Below, one piece after another: positions 35,901 to 47,600 of a stretch of 64,000 bases of DNA. This DNA comes from Bugula neritina (Eukaryota > Bryozoa > Gymnolaemata > Cheilostomatida > Bugulidae). A model generated the notes under the pieces. It was not told the DNA's origin and made no database searches. It saw nothing but the letters and a program-made list of their open reading frames with translations. The stretch's first letter is position 1, and each line of letters opens with the position of its first letter. The stretch is from positions 13,010,633-13,074,632 of the forward strand of contig OZ037769.1 of NCBI GenBank assembly GCA_964035545.1, read 5' to 3'. A program made the translations under genes and the position numbers.

Positions 35901-38900
35901 GTTCTGTGTAGCTGTGGGTCTACCCGCAGTTTACCATCAGTTTACCACAACCCTCTAGACACACTTTGCCGTAACGTCAACGGTACCGTTAAATGTCAGC
36001 CATTTTTAAAAATATCCGAGCTTCCTGTACGACGTTACGGTACTTCAGGATCAAACACTGCTTGATTAGAAAAATTGCTTTGGGCTCCTATTGGACAGGA
36101 AGATGTTCGTGTGAACTCATAGAATATAAATGTCCAATGAGGTGTCATAAATCTTACCCAATAGCGGACTTTGAGAACTTCAGCCCGAACACATTAAAAA
36201 TGGCCGACATTTTACGTTACGGCCTATGTTGTAGCAAAGTGTGTGCTATGTATTTACTCTATTGTACTATTGTTCTATTGTATGTACTTGGTTTGTACTT
36301 CTATACAATTACTATGTACTTCTCTATGCTGACTATAATTCACTATATACTTACGCTATATATTTACTATATACTCACACTATGCACTTATTATATACTT
36401 ACACTATACACTTACTATATACTTACACTATACACCTACTATCTACTTAGTGCTCTATATTGCAGAGTGTCCTTCTACTTTGGTCTGCTGACATGCGGCT
36501 CAGGTTTCTTCGGTATACTGATTGGCTCCAACCTGGCGTACCTGGTGAAGAAGAGATTCCCCAGCGGAGACGCTCTCGTCTGTGCGTTTGGTCTCATTGG
36601 ATCCTCCGTGTTCCTCTACTTCACTATCCTGCTTCTGGAATATTCCATACCTGCTGCGTGGGTCAGTGCTTCTTATACACATTTCTCTGTTGGCTGGAAT
36701 TAGAAATAACCTGCTGAGCTAATTCTAAATTATAATTTTCCTAGGAGAACTGTGACAGACTCGAGTATATTTTTTAGAATATAGAATTGACCAGTTGTGT
36801 TTAATTTTATAATAGGAATAAAATAATTTTGCTGTCCTAAACGCAACGACTTTAAATGCCATAGACTAATAAATTTTAACAATAAGTCATAGTGGTTAAC
36901 TGATTATCAAGAGTAATTTTGATTATCATTTACCTCTTCTCTTGTTTCACATCTCTTCTATACTCTAAGGTCTACTACTAGATCTCATTATGTATCATTA
37001 TTCTGATTCATCTATTGTTTCAGGCGACAATGTTTCTCGGCATGACAATGGTGTGTCTCAATTGGTCTCTCACAGCTGACATAGTCCTAGTAAGTAGTAT
37101 ATAGTCCTAGTGAGTAGTATATAGTCCTAGTAAGTAGTATATAGTCCTAGTAAGTAGTATATAGTCCTAGTAAGTAGTATATAGTCCTAGTAAGTAGTAT
37201 ATAGTCTTAGTAAGTAGTATATAGTCCTAGTAAGTAGTATTTAGTCCTAGTAAGTAGTATATAGTCATAGTAAGTAATATATAGTCCTAGTAAGTAGTAT
37301 ATAGTCCTAGTAAGTAGTATATAGTCCTAGTGAGTAGTATATAGTCCTAGTAAGTAGTATTTAGTCCTAGTAAGTAGTGTATAGTCCTAGTGAGTAGTAT
37401 ATAGTCCTAGTGAGTAGTGTATAGTCCTAGTAAGTAGTGTATAGTCCTAGTAAGCAGTGTATAGTCCTAGTAAGTAGTATATAGTCCTAGTAAGTAGTGT
37501 ATAGTCTTAGTAAGTAGTATATAGTCCTAGTGAGTAGTGTATAGTCCTAGTAAGTAGTATATAGTCCTAGTAAGTAGTACATAGTCCTAGTAAGTAGTGT
37601 ATAGTCCTAGTGAGTAGTATATAGTCCTAGTAAGTAGTACATAGTCCTAGTAAGTAGTGTATAGTCCTAGTGAGTAGTACACAGTCCTAGTGAGTAGTAT
37701 ATAGTCCTGGTAAGTAGTATATAGTCCTAGTGAGTAGTATAGAGTCCTAGTAAGTAGTATATAGTCCTAGTAAGTAGTATATAGTCCTAGTAAGTAGTAT
37801 ATAGTCTTAGTAAGTAGTATATAGTCCTAGTAAGTAATATATAGTCCTAGTAAGTAGTATATAGTCCTAGTGAGTAGTATATAGTCCTAGTAAGTAGTAT
37901 TTAGTCCTAGTAAGTAGTGTATAGTCCTAGTAAGTAATATATAGTCCTAGTAAGTAGTATATAGTCCTAGTAAGTAGTATATAGTCTTAGTAAGTAGTAG
38001 ATAGTCCTAGTAAGTAATATATAGTCCTAGTAAGTAGTGTATAGTTCTAGTAAGTAGTGTACAGTCCTAGTAAGTAGTATATAGTCCTAGTAAGTAGTAT
38101 ATAGTCCTAGTGAGTAGTGTATAGTCCTAGTAAGTAGTGTATAGTCCTAGTAAGTAGTGTATAGTCCTAGTAAGTAGTATATAGTCCTAGTAAGTAGTAT
38201 ATAGTCTTAGTAAGTAGTATATAGTCCTAGTAAGTAATATATAGTCCTAGTAAGTAGTATATAGTCCTAGTAAGTAGTATATAGTCCTAGTAAGTAGTGT
38301 ATAGTCCTAGTGAGTAGTATATAGTCCTAGTAAGTAGTATATAGTCCTAGTAAGTAGTATATAGTCCTAGTAAGTAATATATAGTCCTAGTAAGTAGTAT
38401 ATAGTCCTAGTAAGTAGTGTATAGTCCTAGTAAATAGTATATAGTCCTAGTGAGTAGTATATAGTCCTAGTAAGTAATATATAGTCCTAGTAAGTAATAT
38501 ATAGTCCTAGTAAGTAGTATATAGTCCTAGTAAGTAGTATATAGTCCTAGTAAGTAGTGTATAGTCCTAGTAAGTAGTATATAGTCCTAGTAAGTAGTAC
38601 ATAGTCCTAGTAAGTAGTATATAGTCCTAGTGTGTAGTATATAGTCCTAGTAAGTAGTATATAGTCATAGTAAGTAGTATATAGTCCTAGTGAGCAGTAT
38701 ATAGTCCTAGTACGCAGTATACATACTATATTGTTTCTAGTACACAGTTATACCTACAAGAAGGTCCACAGCCGAAGCCATGCAGATTTTCATCGGCCAC
38801 CTGCTGGGAGATGCCGGAAGTCCGTACCTTCTGGGACTAGTAAGTCTAGCTCTCTATTATATTCACTGTCTTGCAGTTTTATCTCTCTTTAGTCATATCT

Positions 38901-39729
38901 TTACAATATGGAGTTTAGTTAATTTTAATTTTATTGAATCCTTATTTTTCCATTCCGGTTAGTTTTAAGTGTGGATAATTGTCGTTTAATTTCGTGTATT
39001 TTCTCTCTGTATTTTGGAGTCATCTTCACCAAAATAATTTCAACGGAATTATCACAGTATCTTTTCTTTGAGATTGTTTAATGAAAAAGGGTCTTGCATT
39101 AAGTTTTCAGATTACCTGAATGTAACTAAAGGATTCTCCCAGTTCCACGCCCTCCAGTACTCCCTCTATACCTGCACCATAGTAGCGATGCTAGGAGGGG
39201 GCATTTTCCTAGCCTGCTCTCTCTTTATTGAGTCAGACAGGAAGAAGGCTGATGAAGTTGTACACGGTGAGTAGACTGTGTTCTTATAAACTCTTTTAGA
39301 TGTTTGTATTTCTAGTTTTCTGTGCTATGCAGTCTTTCTGTACCATGTGGTGCTAAGTCTACATCAGTAGTACTACATGAACGAAATACTGTATTGCATG
39401 CACTACATTTTAAACTACGTACGCTTCCTTATGTTACGCTATGCTGCATTACACTACGGTAATTTACATTATACTGCATTATATTGCATGCACTACAATT
39501 TAAACTATACTACTTATGTTACACTACTTGGTTTTTTGACTTTTATTTTGAAGTTGAGAGTTACTCTAACTACAAATATCTACTAATTTTGCAGTCATAT
39601 TTGTTGGAGTTGTGCTGGCAATCTCAACTACCTTTGACTTAGCACAATGTGTTTATTTTTAGCTTTACTAACATACTTCATGATGTTGTAGGGGGTGAAG
39701 ATGATGACCTCCCTTTCTTGACTGACTGA
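29948..39729 (+). CDS. SPNS: Spinster-family lysolipid/sphingolipid transporter (major facilitator superfamily)
   Basis: Eleven exons in consistent phase: 29948-30143, 30723-30925, 33155-33306, 34179-34245, 34970-35106, 35765-35896, 36466-36661, 37024-37089, 38741-38839, 39104-39266, 39692-39729; 482 residues. SPNS1 exports lysophospholipids from lysosomes and SPNS2 exports sphingosine-1-phosphate; the paralogue here cannot be fixed. Evidence: [13 protein letters not shown] in helix 1, the MFS motif-A loop [44 protein letters not shown] after helix 6, [11 protein letters not shown] and [20 protein letters not shown] late in the protein, all characteristic. Twelve membrane helices are expected. 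The tail is acidic ([12 protein letters not shown]). Exon 10 needs a TTAAG acceptor to keep phase. Exon 8's donor is repeated about 82 times in intron 8, and exon 5's acceptor occurs twice. Introns also carry a SINE, a MITE and four further repeat arrays. Confidence 0.93.
30188..30375 (+). mobile_element. tRNA-derived SINE, family A (best preserved copy), spinster intron 1
   Basis: tRNA-like head with A box CGTGGTCTAGGGGTTAG and B box GGGTTCGAACCC, then GGCCATTGGTGATGTTAGGA, AGAGCATTCAGTCA and tail CCATCAGGGGCTCTCACAGG. Starts 45 bp after the exon 1 donor. Five copies of this family lie in this window. Confidence 0.88.
31396..32115. repeat. 34-bp minisatellite, about 21 copies, spinster intron 2
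   Basis: The unit contains ATAACCTACTGCAGGG then CACATGTGTTGTCATGTC. Most copies keep an acceptor-like CTACTGCAG|GG after a branch-point-like ATAACC. A longer variant (CCTATACTGCAGGGTAC) occurs in at least three places. It is about 470 bp after the exon 2 donor. Confidence 0.93.
32258..32882. repeat. 32-bp minisatellite, about 19 copies, spinster intron 2
   Basis: The unit contains CAGTGTGCTAGTACATTGTA then GTATGTAGTATA. Period checked at 32 bp from 32289 to 32353. It ends about 270 bp before exon 3, whose acceptor (TTGTAG|TAT) matches a 9-base word in the unit. Confidence 0.93.
33694..34039. mobile_element. 346-bp MITE with 71-bp terminal inverted repeats and TA target duplication
   Basis: The two ends, starting AGCCTAGGGCCACACGGCGC, are inverted copies over 71 bases with one mismatch, and are flanked by TA on both sides (33692-33693, 34040-34041). 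Each repeat contains the perfect palindrome TTTTCGCATGCGAAAA. No coding capacity. A TA duplication suggests a Tc1/mariner-like or similar helper. The near-identity of the ends implies a recent insertion. Intron 3 of the spinster gene. Confidence 0.9.
34600..34925. repeat. AT-rich degenerate tandem tract in spinster intron 4
   Basis: Irregular repeats of TATACTATATTGTATTATAC and ACTCTACTATAACATA words, interrupted at about 34,730-34,790, running up to the duplicated exon 5 acceptor. Confidence 0.8.
34887..34969 (+). repeat. Duplicated 3' splice site before spinster exon 5
   Basis: CATACCTGTACGCTGCTG followed by TAGGTTA (AG at 34927) and again by CAGGTTA (AG at 34969), 42 bp apart. The second is used, judged by phase. 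The first would add 42 bases in frame but meets TAA at the fourth codon. Confidence 0.85.
35443..35602. repeat. 16-bp minisatellite, about 10 copies, spinster intron 5
   Basis: Unit GAGTGTTAGTCACTGA with T/C, T/C and T/G variants (for example GTTACTGA, GTCACGGA). Confidence 0.9.
36330..36450. repeat. TATACTTACACTATACACT-type short array, spinster intron 6
   Basis: About six imperfect copies of a roughly 20-24-bp unit (CTATATACTTACACTATACA), ending 15 bp before the acceptor of exon 7. The frames open across it are repeat artefacts. Confidence 0.8.
37081..38720 (+). repeat. 20-bp minisatellite, about 82 copies, made of the exon 8 splice donor
   Basis: Unit ATAGTCCTAGTAAGTAGTAT. Its first copy is the real exon end: ATA GTC CTA codes Ile-Val-Leu of exon 8, and GTAAGTAGTAT is the start of intron 8. 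The register is exact at 20 bp for the whole 1,640 bp with no insertion or deletion seen. Most variants change A to G in GTAAGT to GTGAGT, still a good donor; clear losses are few (for example at about 38,431, 38,631 and 38,711). It fills nearly all of intron 8. Confidence 0.97.
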
Positions 39730-41608
39730 GTGTGGGTGGAGAGATTCTAATCACAAAATTATACACTAATGAGCTCATGTACACAGTATCTGTCTGTATA
39801 TAATACTGCATATTCCATGTGCAGTGCTGTATATTTCACATACAGTACTGTATTTCATATACAAGACTGTATATTTCCATCATATCATTGACATCCTAAC
39901 TCTACTACATAGGTGCTGTAATATGTAGTATTAGAGTTGTCTGCTCAAGAAAAATATAATTTCCAGCAAATGGGATGGAAACATACAATACATTATTACC
40001 TGTGCATAAAGACACCTGGAAGGTGCTCATCTCACCCGTGCAGATCTGTGAAACTATTTCAAACTGTCTCCTGTGAGATATGATATATTCAACTAGGATA
40101 TTACCTCATTTTATTAATAGGTCATGTTTTTTTATAGATAATGCATATATATGTATTTTGAGTTTTTAATTCAAAGCTTGTAGCTTTTTTACTTGTATTT
40201 ACATATTATTGTTAATATTTATCATAGCTGTTGAAATAGACACTATATATGCATTTATTTATGAGTACAGATGTGTAATGGCCATTCCATGCACATTAAA
40301 CAGCTTTATTTTATAATTCTGATTTTGGTCATATACATGATTGCAAAATAAAATGCCAGTTTTTAAAATAAATCTAAATTGGATGCTTCTGAAAATAATT
40401 ATGCTGCATGCCAAGTGCAGACAACTACTATTTAAGTTTAAATAATTTGAACAGTACAATCTATATTTACTGTTGGAAAATGTTTGCATTTAGCAATTTC
40501 TGTGATGAATGTAATAAAAGATCAAATATTGAGATGGTATTAATTTGAGAGCCCTCTTCCCCACATGCATTAGCTACAATTCAGCATTTTACCATACACA
40601 AAACGTTTCTTGCTTACACTTACTCACCATAACAGCTGCAGTTTACTTTAGTTGTTCGCATGAATTTGAACATGTGTGTCAACAAAACAAATTGTTGAGT
40701 TTAAATTCTCAAAAAAGCTTTGCTGAGCATTTTAATTATCTTAATTTTAGTCCAAAGTCAGCCATATAATAGATTTCTGTCTTTCAGACATGAACATACA
40801 ACCTACTGCAGAAATTCTGAAGACTTGATTTTATTAGTTGAAAGGAATTTACCATATATGGTCATAATGCCTTCATATCCCACTTGCTTTCACCTGCTCT
40901 CTGCTGATTGTCAATGAGCTAGTCAGGTACCACTGGTGACATTGCATTGCTGAGAACTGGTGTAGTGACTTTATATGCTTTCTGAGAGTTACAACTCAGC
41001 AGTCAAATTAGGCCCTGGCTATAATCTCTCTCACATGAGCCTGCTGCATACACAGGTGAAGTAAATATTATTATGTGACATTTTACTTCGCATATTTTCT
41101 CTACATACATAGCAAAAATAAGGCTAAATCATATATAATTAAACTATATATGACTCGTATTATTTAGGAAAAGGGCAATGGCACAACATGGTATTTGCAT
41201 TAGAGTATCCATGTGTTACACCCATTGGTCATATAGCTTAATACTTATATTACAATGATTTTTCTTTCAATGATTCAATTTGATATCAATTCATTGGAAC
41301 ACAAAAGCTTGCACAATGCATTCTATACAATGTGTAAAACGCGTAGTGAATGAAGTATATGTTTACCTGCATTCAGGTATGAATAGGGCGTGTCATCCAC
41401 CGAGTAGTTCTATCAATACAGTATATAGCATAAAGCTGAAGTTCAAACTCGGCTTCATTAACAAATCAATATACATATGACTGTGCCATTCTGACTCTGT
41501 ATACTAGACTACTAACTTAACTAACTACTTTATAACATAAGTTAACACTTTAGATTGTACTAGGGAGTGCTACTATTCGAAGTATTGTTGACTAAAAATC
41601 TATACAGA
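39730..41608. other. Intergenic interval between the spinster and collagen/EGF genes
   Basis: 3' flank of the spinster gene and upstream region of the next gene. AT-rich; no exon, RNA gene or ordered repeat was supported. The frames at 40259-40489, 40545-40917 and 41280-41480 lack coding features. Confidence 0.4.
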
Positions 41609-44600
41609 ATGTCTTCATCACATATTTTACAGGTTGGTTCATCTGCTACTAAAAACTAGTTTTAATGTTTTATTGATATTCATTTTAGTGTTTTCACTTG
41701 TTGAGTTTGTAAAGCTTGTTAAATATTATCCTAATTTAGCTTTTCTATTGTGTTGTTGTGTTGTTGTTACTGCTGTTGTGTTGTTTTAAGTTTTTTGGTC
41801 ATTCTCTAAAATGGAGTGGCTTTTACAATGTCTGTTGCCATAAACTTTTGGAGTAAGTACTATGGTCTGTTCATTTCCTGAAATCAAATGAGACTTACAT
41901 GCAATTCCGATTTATCTTATTGTTTCAAACTTACCACTTTTCTGTCATTGTAGGTTCTACTGATTGCATTGGCTGTTCACACCATCTCAACCCAAGTAAC
42001 TGCCCCTCCAGGAGAAAAGGGTGCTAAAGTATGTGCATTATATTATTTCTAAACTAAGTGGAGGGGTATGGGGGAGGGTAGAAAGGGTATTGGGTTTGGA
42101 GTTGAGACAACAAGTCACCTCCAACTCGGTGCTACTTCTAGTAGTTTCCTGCTATTCAGACTTTGTCAACAGTACTAGCTTCTGCTACAAGTAAACTTTG
42201 GTAGACTAACAAATCACAATACTATGAAAAGGAACACCAGGCTGCTACGGGAGTTGTTTATTTCAAACAAGTCTGACCAAACAGACTTAAATTGCTGTTA
42301 AAAGCACATTGGATCTTTTATATTTTAAGAGTTTTATAATATTCTTATAAATATATAAAAGTTTTTGGTGTATAACTATATCCATTTCAACTTGAATAAT
42401 TTCAACACAACAGATCTACCTTATATATTCAGCCCTTCAAATATGTTTTGATTAATTTAGAAATATATGTCAACAATTTTCCTAGAAAACTATCAAAGGT
42501 TTCTGGTTGCTATTATATATTGCTACTGTCTATCTGCCCTATGGGCTATAGTTTATATATCTCATCAGCAATCAGTAAATTTATCTATGTGAGTCATAAT
42601 ATAGGCTGAATCCTAGAATGAATAAAAACAGTTTCTTCTTGTTTAATATCTGTTTCTAGAGTTTATTTTAGTGTGCGATTCAGAAGTGATATCAAATTAA
42701 AACCTGAAATTTTAAATTAAGTATGCACTTTTATGGCCTTCTTTGAACATAAGTCCCAAAAGTTTATATGATGCTGAACACCAGTTCGCAATGTATGAAG
42801 TGCAAAACATTCATCTTCTCTATTTCCCCAGGGTGCTGCTGGACCAGATGGACCAGCTGGAGATCCCGGTGTTGTGGGAGATGTTGGTGACCCTGGCCTT
42901 CAAGGAGTAAAGGGAGATCCTGGAAGTATTGGATTAGAAGGTTCTGTGGGTAGTACGGGAAGTGCTGGTGAGCAAGGTGCTCTAGGAGGTACTGGATCTG
43001 CTGGTGCAACAGGTAATAATTATTTCAATAAATTACAGCTGAAGCGTTTGGAATTTTCTGCCTTTAACCCGCATTCACAAATTGTCAAATTTGCTAGCAT
43101 AGTTTTGTTCAAATAATCAAGTTTATATAAATATAACTTATAGCCAGGTTTATTAATGTGATTTATAAAATGCTATATCTGAGATTCATATATTCCCAAT
43201 GGGTCACTTAATAGTGAATAGCGGCTGAGTACACTCAGCCAATCAGCATTCAGATAACAACCAATGACATTAATTTACAGCTGAATGAAAGTTTTTGCAT
43301 TCGATATGCGTTAAAGCGTTGCTAAAAACAGATTCCTCTAGAATCACGTAGCTGTGACGAAAGACGATATGAATGTATCACTCAGCTTTGGATGTTTCCT
43401 TTTAGCTGTAGTGTAAGCGGGTCTTAATTTTCTTTGCTTTAGACCTAATACATGCATATAATATGATAGCTAATGTCAGAGTTTTACCTGTAACATACTC
43501 ATTGGATTATTATTCTAAATGCATAGTTTACAGCTAAATTGTTGATTAATTAGGTGGTACTGGCGCTACTGGTGAGATGGGTGCCACAGGCAACACCGGA
43601 GCAACAGGTCAAACAGGAGAGAAAGGAGAGTTAGGGAGAAAAGGATTTGTCGGCCAACAAGGAGCTGACGGTAAGACAGCTACTACTACTGGTCAGAACT
43701 AATTACCAGTACCCGGTGATGAGAGACTTACATCTGCTTGTTTGTCTTCCAGGCTCCAGAGGCAATGTCGGGTTACCAGGACCACAAGGTGACAAAGGAG
43801 ATGTTGGTAATAAAGGACAAAGAGGAATTTTTGGACTACCTGGAGAAAAAGGAGATAAAGGGTCATCCGGACTACCAGGTGCTTCCCTGTTAGAACAAGG
43901 TAACTTTTAGAAGGTGTCAAAAGTAGTACAATAATTGCTATATATCTATTTGCAATTGAATATGAAAAATAAAGTTAATATTTCTCTGACATCATCTTAT
44001 TGGAAAATTAAATCAGTAATTAATTTCTTAATGCAGAATTTTCTTGTGTTATACGTATAGTTTTATATTATGTGAAGTATTTAGTTTAATATTACTTTTA
44101 GACATGTACAAAGCTGTACATGTGAATCACTGTGTATGTTATTTCTATATCAACATCACACAATTATATAAGAAATGTTAAAGTAAAGTTAAATGTATAT
44201 GATATTTATAATTCATCAAAGTTAAAGTGATTATATTTACATACAAATAACAAAATACTGATCGGCTTTGAGTGATGCATTGAAATAAAAAAAGAAGAAG
44301 AGAAATTGCTATGCTCAAGCAGCTTTATTGCACTGCTACCATGTCCTAGACTGAAGATTGTACACTTCAACAGCTAAACTTAACAACTTTTGCAGACGTG
44401 GATGAATGTCAAGTGGAAGCAGACAATGAGTGTGACATCACCACAACTGTCTGTGTCAACACCGCTCTCGCTTACAGATGTGACTGCAAGACCGGCTATA
44501 CGCCAGATGATGGTAGTCACTTCTCCTGTAAAGGTGGGGCATGTTTTCCTCCACCCTTAGCACTTTAGAGATTATATAATACTAATTATATATATTATTA

Positions 44601-47600
44601 ATAATATATATTACTAATAATGCTATGTGAGAGTGTAGCAGAAGGAATTTACAATTGTGCTGTGTATTTTTCAACAGAGTAATGCTCTGATTACACTACA
44701 GCTACAAGTGATCGAGTGTCTATTGCTGCTATTTCAAGAGATACGTTTAACAATTGAGTCACAATAATTTGGGTTCATATTGCAGTTCTCTCTCCTTTCA
44801 GCTATGTGTTGGAGCATTCAGCATGTCAAACACAAACACTTGCGTTCAGCAGTTAATCATGGTTTTATTAGTTGTTGAGTATCGATTTGCTGAGCTTTTC
44901 TACTTGTTCCTCAAGTTTTCATCTAAGATTATTATTAAATTCATTAGAACTGTATTAATTTCAGAAAAAGCAGTTTATAATTATATTAATTAATCTGCAT
45001 ATATTATTCTAGTAAATGTAGTTATATTTTGTTACTACAAGTAACAGCTAAGAACATGATATGGCATAACAGATGATGAATGTTCATCTTTAGTTGTCGG
45101 GTGAACAGGGTGTAGGATCTTATGTAATAATACCATTATTGCTAATAAGCTATAGGAAAAACAAAAATATTGAATAAAACAAAGGTTTTAAATATAAAAG
45201 TTTTCCTCTCATTATTTGAATAATCTTAGGTATTGTTCTCGGTGTGACTTCTGCTGGTAGGAAAGTGCAGCAGACACGCTGTAAGACTCTTAGAGTAAGC
45301 TGACATGTGCACCATCTGTCACCTGTCAGCTGGTGTCTCAAGGTGCTTTCTCATGCGCGTTGTATGCTGATGTCATGAAACTCAGTGGTTATGTTGCAGA
45401 CGTTGATGAATGTAGTGTTGATAATGGTGGCTGTGCGGGAACATGTGTCAACACAGACGGTAGCTACGAGTGCAGCTGTCCAAGTGGAACGAGAATTACG
45501 GAGAATAACCAGTGTGCAGGTGTGTAGCTCAATTTGTAAGTTGATGGTGTGTTCTGCCCCACCCTTGAGGCTTCATGTTTCTATGGCTAAGTAATTTTTG
45601 TTATATGTTGATTATTGTCTTCTCTCAAAGTAACAAATATTTTCAATAGGCTGCATATAAAATTGTTTATGTCAAATGTGTTGTATATATGCTGCATTTT
45701 TATAATTAACTAGTTTTCATCAATAAATACATCTTACTTTTTATATAAATTAATGATCATTTGAAAGTTGTCTTAGACAAGATAACTCCTATGACAGTGA
45801 GAATTATTATTTATAGTCTGGCAGAACTGGGGGTTAGGTTCGCAATCTCGGATAAAGTTTTTTTCTCTTTTGATTATTTATTTTGAGAGTTCAGGTAACT
45901 GTTTCCAGGTGGGTGTGGACCTGCCACCCTTGAGCATTTCGAGAAATCCAAGATGGCCGCCAATTATGAAAAAATCGTAATCTAGTCGGCATAAAGTCTA
46001 TAATATGTTGCAAAAACAAATTTTTTTTGATGATTCAAATAGAAGTGCATTTTTGGAATGAATATTTGCCATGCCAGCGCAAATAAAACCAAAGTAAAGA
46101 GCCAAGAGACATGTTGCTCAGTTCAAAAATCGAAATTGCTTCAATAAAACATCACATATGGTGCAGAGATATGATACAAGGTTTTTGAATAATTGTTTGG
46201 ACAGATATATAAAGAAAAACGTTGCTTATTGCCAGAGAAGAAAAAGTAAAAAAGATAGAGGCATATTGCTCAGCTAAAATTAAAATGAAACATATATATA
46301 ATCAAATAGATGTGACAAACTTTCGCTCATGTTCATATTAAACACCTTTTTCATTCTTTTCTATCATTAGCATTTGTTAGACATGTTAGTTCATTGCAGC
46401 ACACTCCTGTTACTGCTTCACAAGGACAGAACTTTCTGCATGGGATAGATGTACTAAAACAGCCATATCTGTTTTGCATGATTGTTAGCTTCCACAGGAG
46501 CATTTAATGAATTTAGGCCATTTTATTTTATTTAGCACACATCAACAGATTATGATCAAAAATTTTTAAGTTTACTCAAAATTCATGAAAACTTACTATT
46601 ATAAAGTAATAGAATTTGCTGATTCTAACTATGCATAGCAAAAACACTGGGAAGAGGTCCTGCAACATTTAAGCGCAGCGTCATGTCATAGGAGCTAAAT
46701 ATATATTTGTGAACCATCATGGTTCATATAATATATCTCAATGTACTAATAAATTAGGAAAAAGCATAGAAAATCATGCATAATTGAAAAAGCCTTGAAT
46801 ATTCAGTTTTACTTGCTAAAATTTCATTAGTTTGGTGCTAAAATCTATATACAAGAGTAGCTAAATTGTAAAAAATCGCCAATGTTCTAGTGGGTTTAAT
46901 GCCGCAGTTTCATATGGCTACCTGGAGGTGTGCTCTGGTGACATTGTCCAATAGCTTCATCTGTAGCAGGCAAAGTACATAAGCTAAAAGCACATAGCAA
47001 ATAGCATTGCTGACCTTGGTTTTCTAAGCCTTTTGTTTTGTAGATGTCATGGAGGAACACTTTGCATAAGCATAGCAACATAGCATAAATCTGGTAGCTT
47101 GTATGAATAGTCATCCTGAAAAAAGCCCTAGTGTCACCAAATCACACTTTCTTTCTACCAAAACATTTAGTATGACTCCCTTTTTAATATTTTACATTGT
47201 TGCCACTACATCACACCCTGAGAGGCCATGGGACGGCAGCAAATTGTTCATTATAGAAATTTGTCTTGGACTTTCTCACCTAGTGGTCTAAGATGGGTTG
47301 CGATTTTGCAGGGCACCAAGTGCTATCAGAGAGTGTCATCTGATTCTGTTGTCAACATCTTCATCTGAGAGGCCACATTTCAGTATGACATCCTTCACTG
47401 TATTCATTAACCTTTTCTTTGGCCTCCCTCTCTTTCTCTGTATCTTCATCTCAGCCACCATTCTAATATCTTCATCCCTATCTCTTCGGCGCACATGTCC
47501 ATACCATTGAAAAGGTCTTCTCCTCATGCCTATTGCGATGGCTTTTATTTTGGCCTCCTCCTTATATTATCATTTGTTATATAGTCTTCCTACTCTATAT

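Noticed and set aside
36241-36450. Tyr/Leu-rich open frame upstream of spinster exon 7
   Set aside because: It is read through an AT-rich short array; the acceptor at 36465 and phase define the exon.
41821-41861. ATG at 41811 region as start of the collagen/EGF gene
   Set aside because: The frame reaches a stop before the donor at 41854 and does not match the phase of the next exon; the 41609-41632 exon does.
43030-43430. Possible MITE in intron 3 of the collagen/EGF gene
   Set aside because: The ends (AACCCGC...TTCAC and GTGTAAGCGGGT) match only over about a dozen bases with mismatches, too weak to call.
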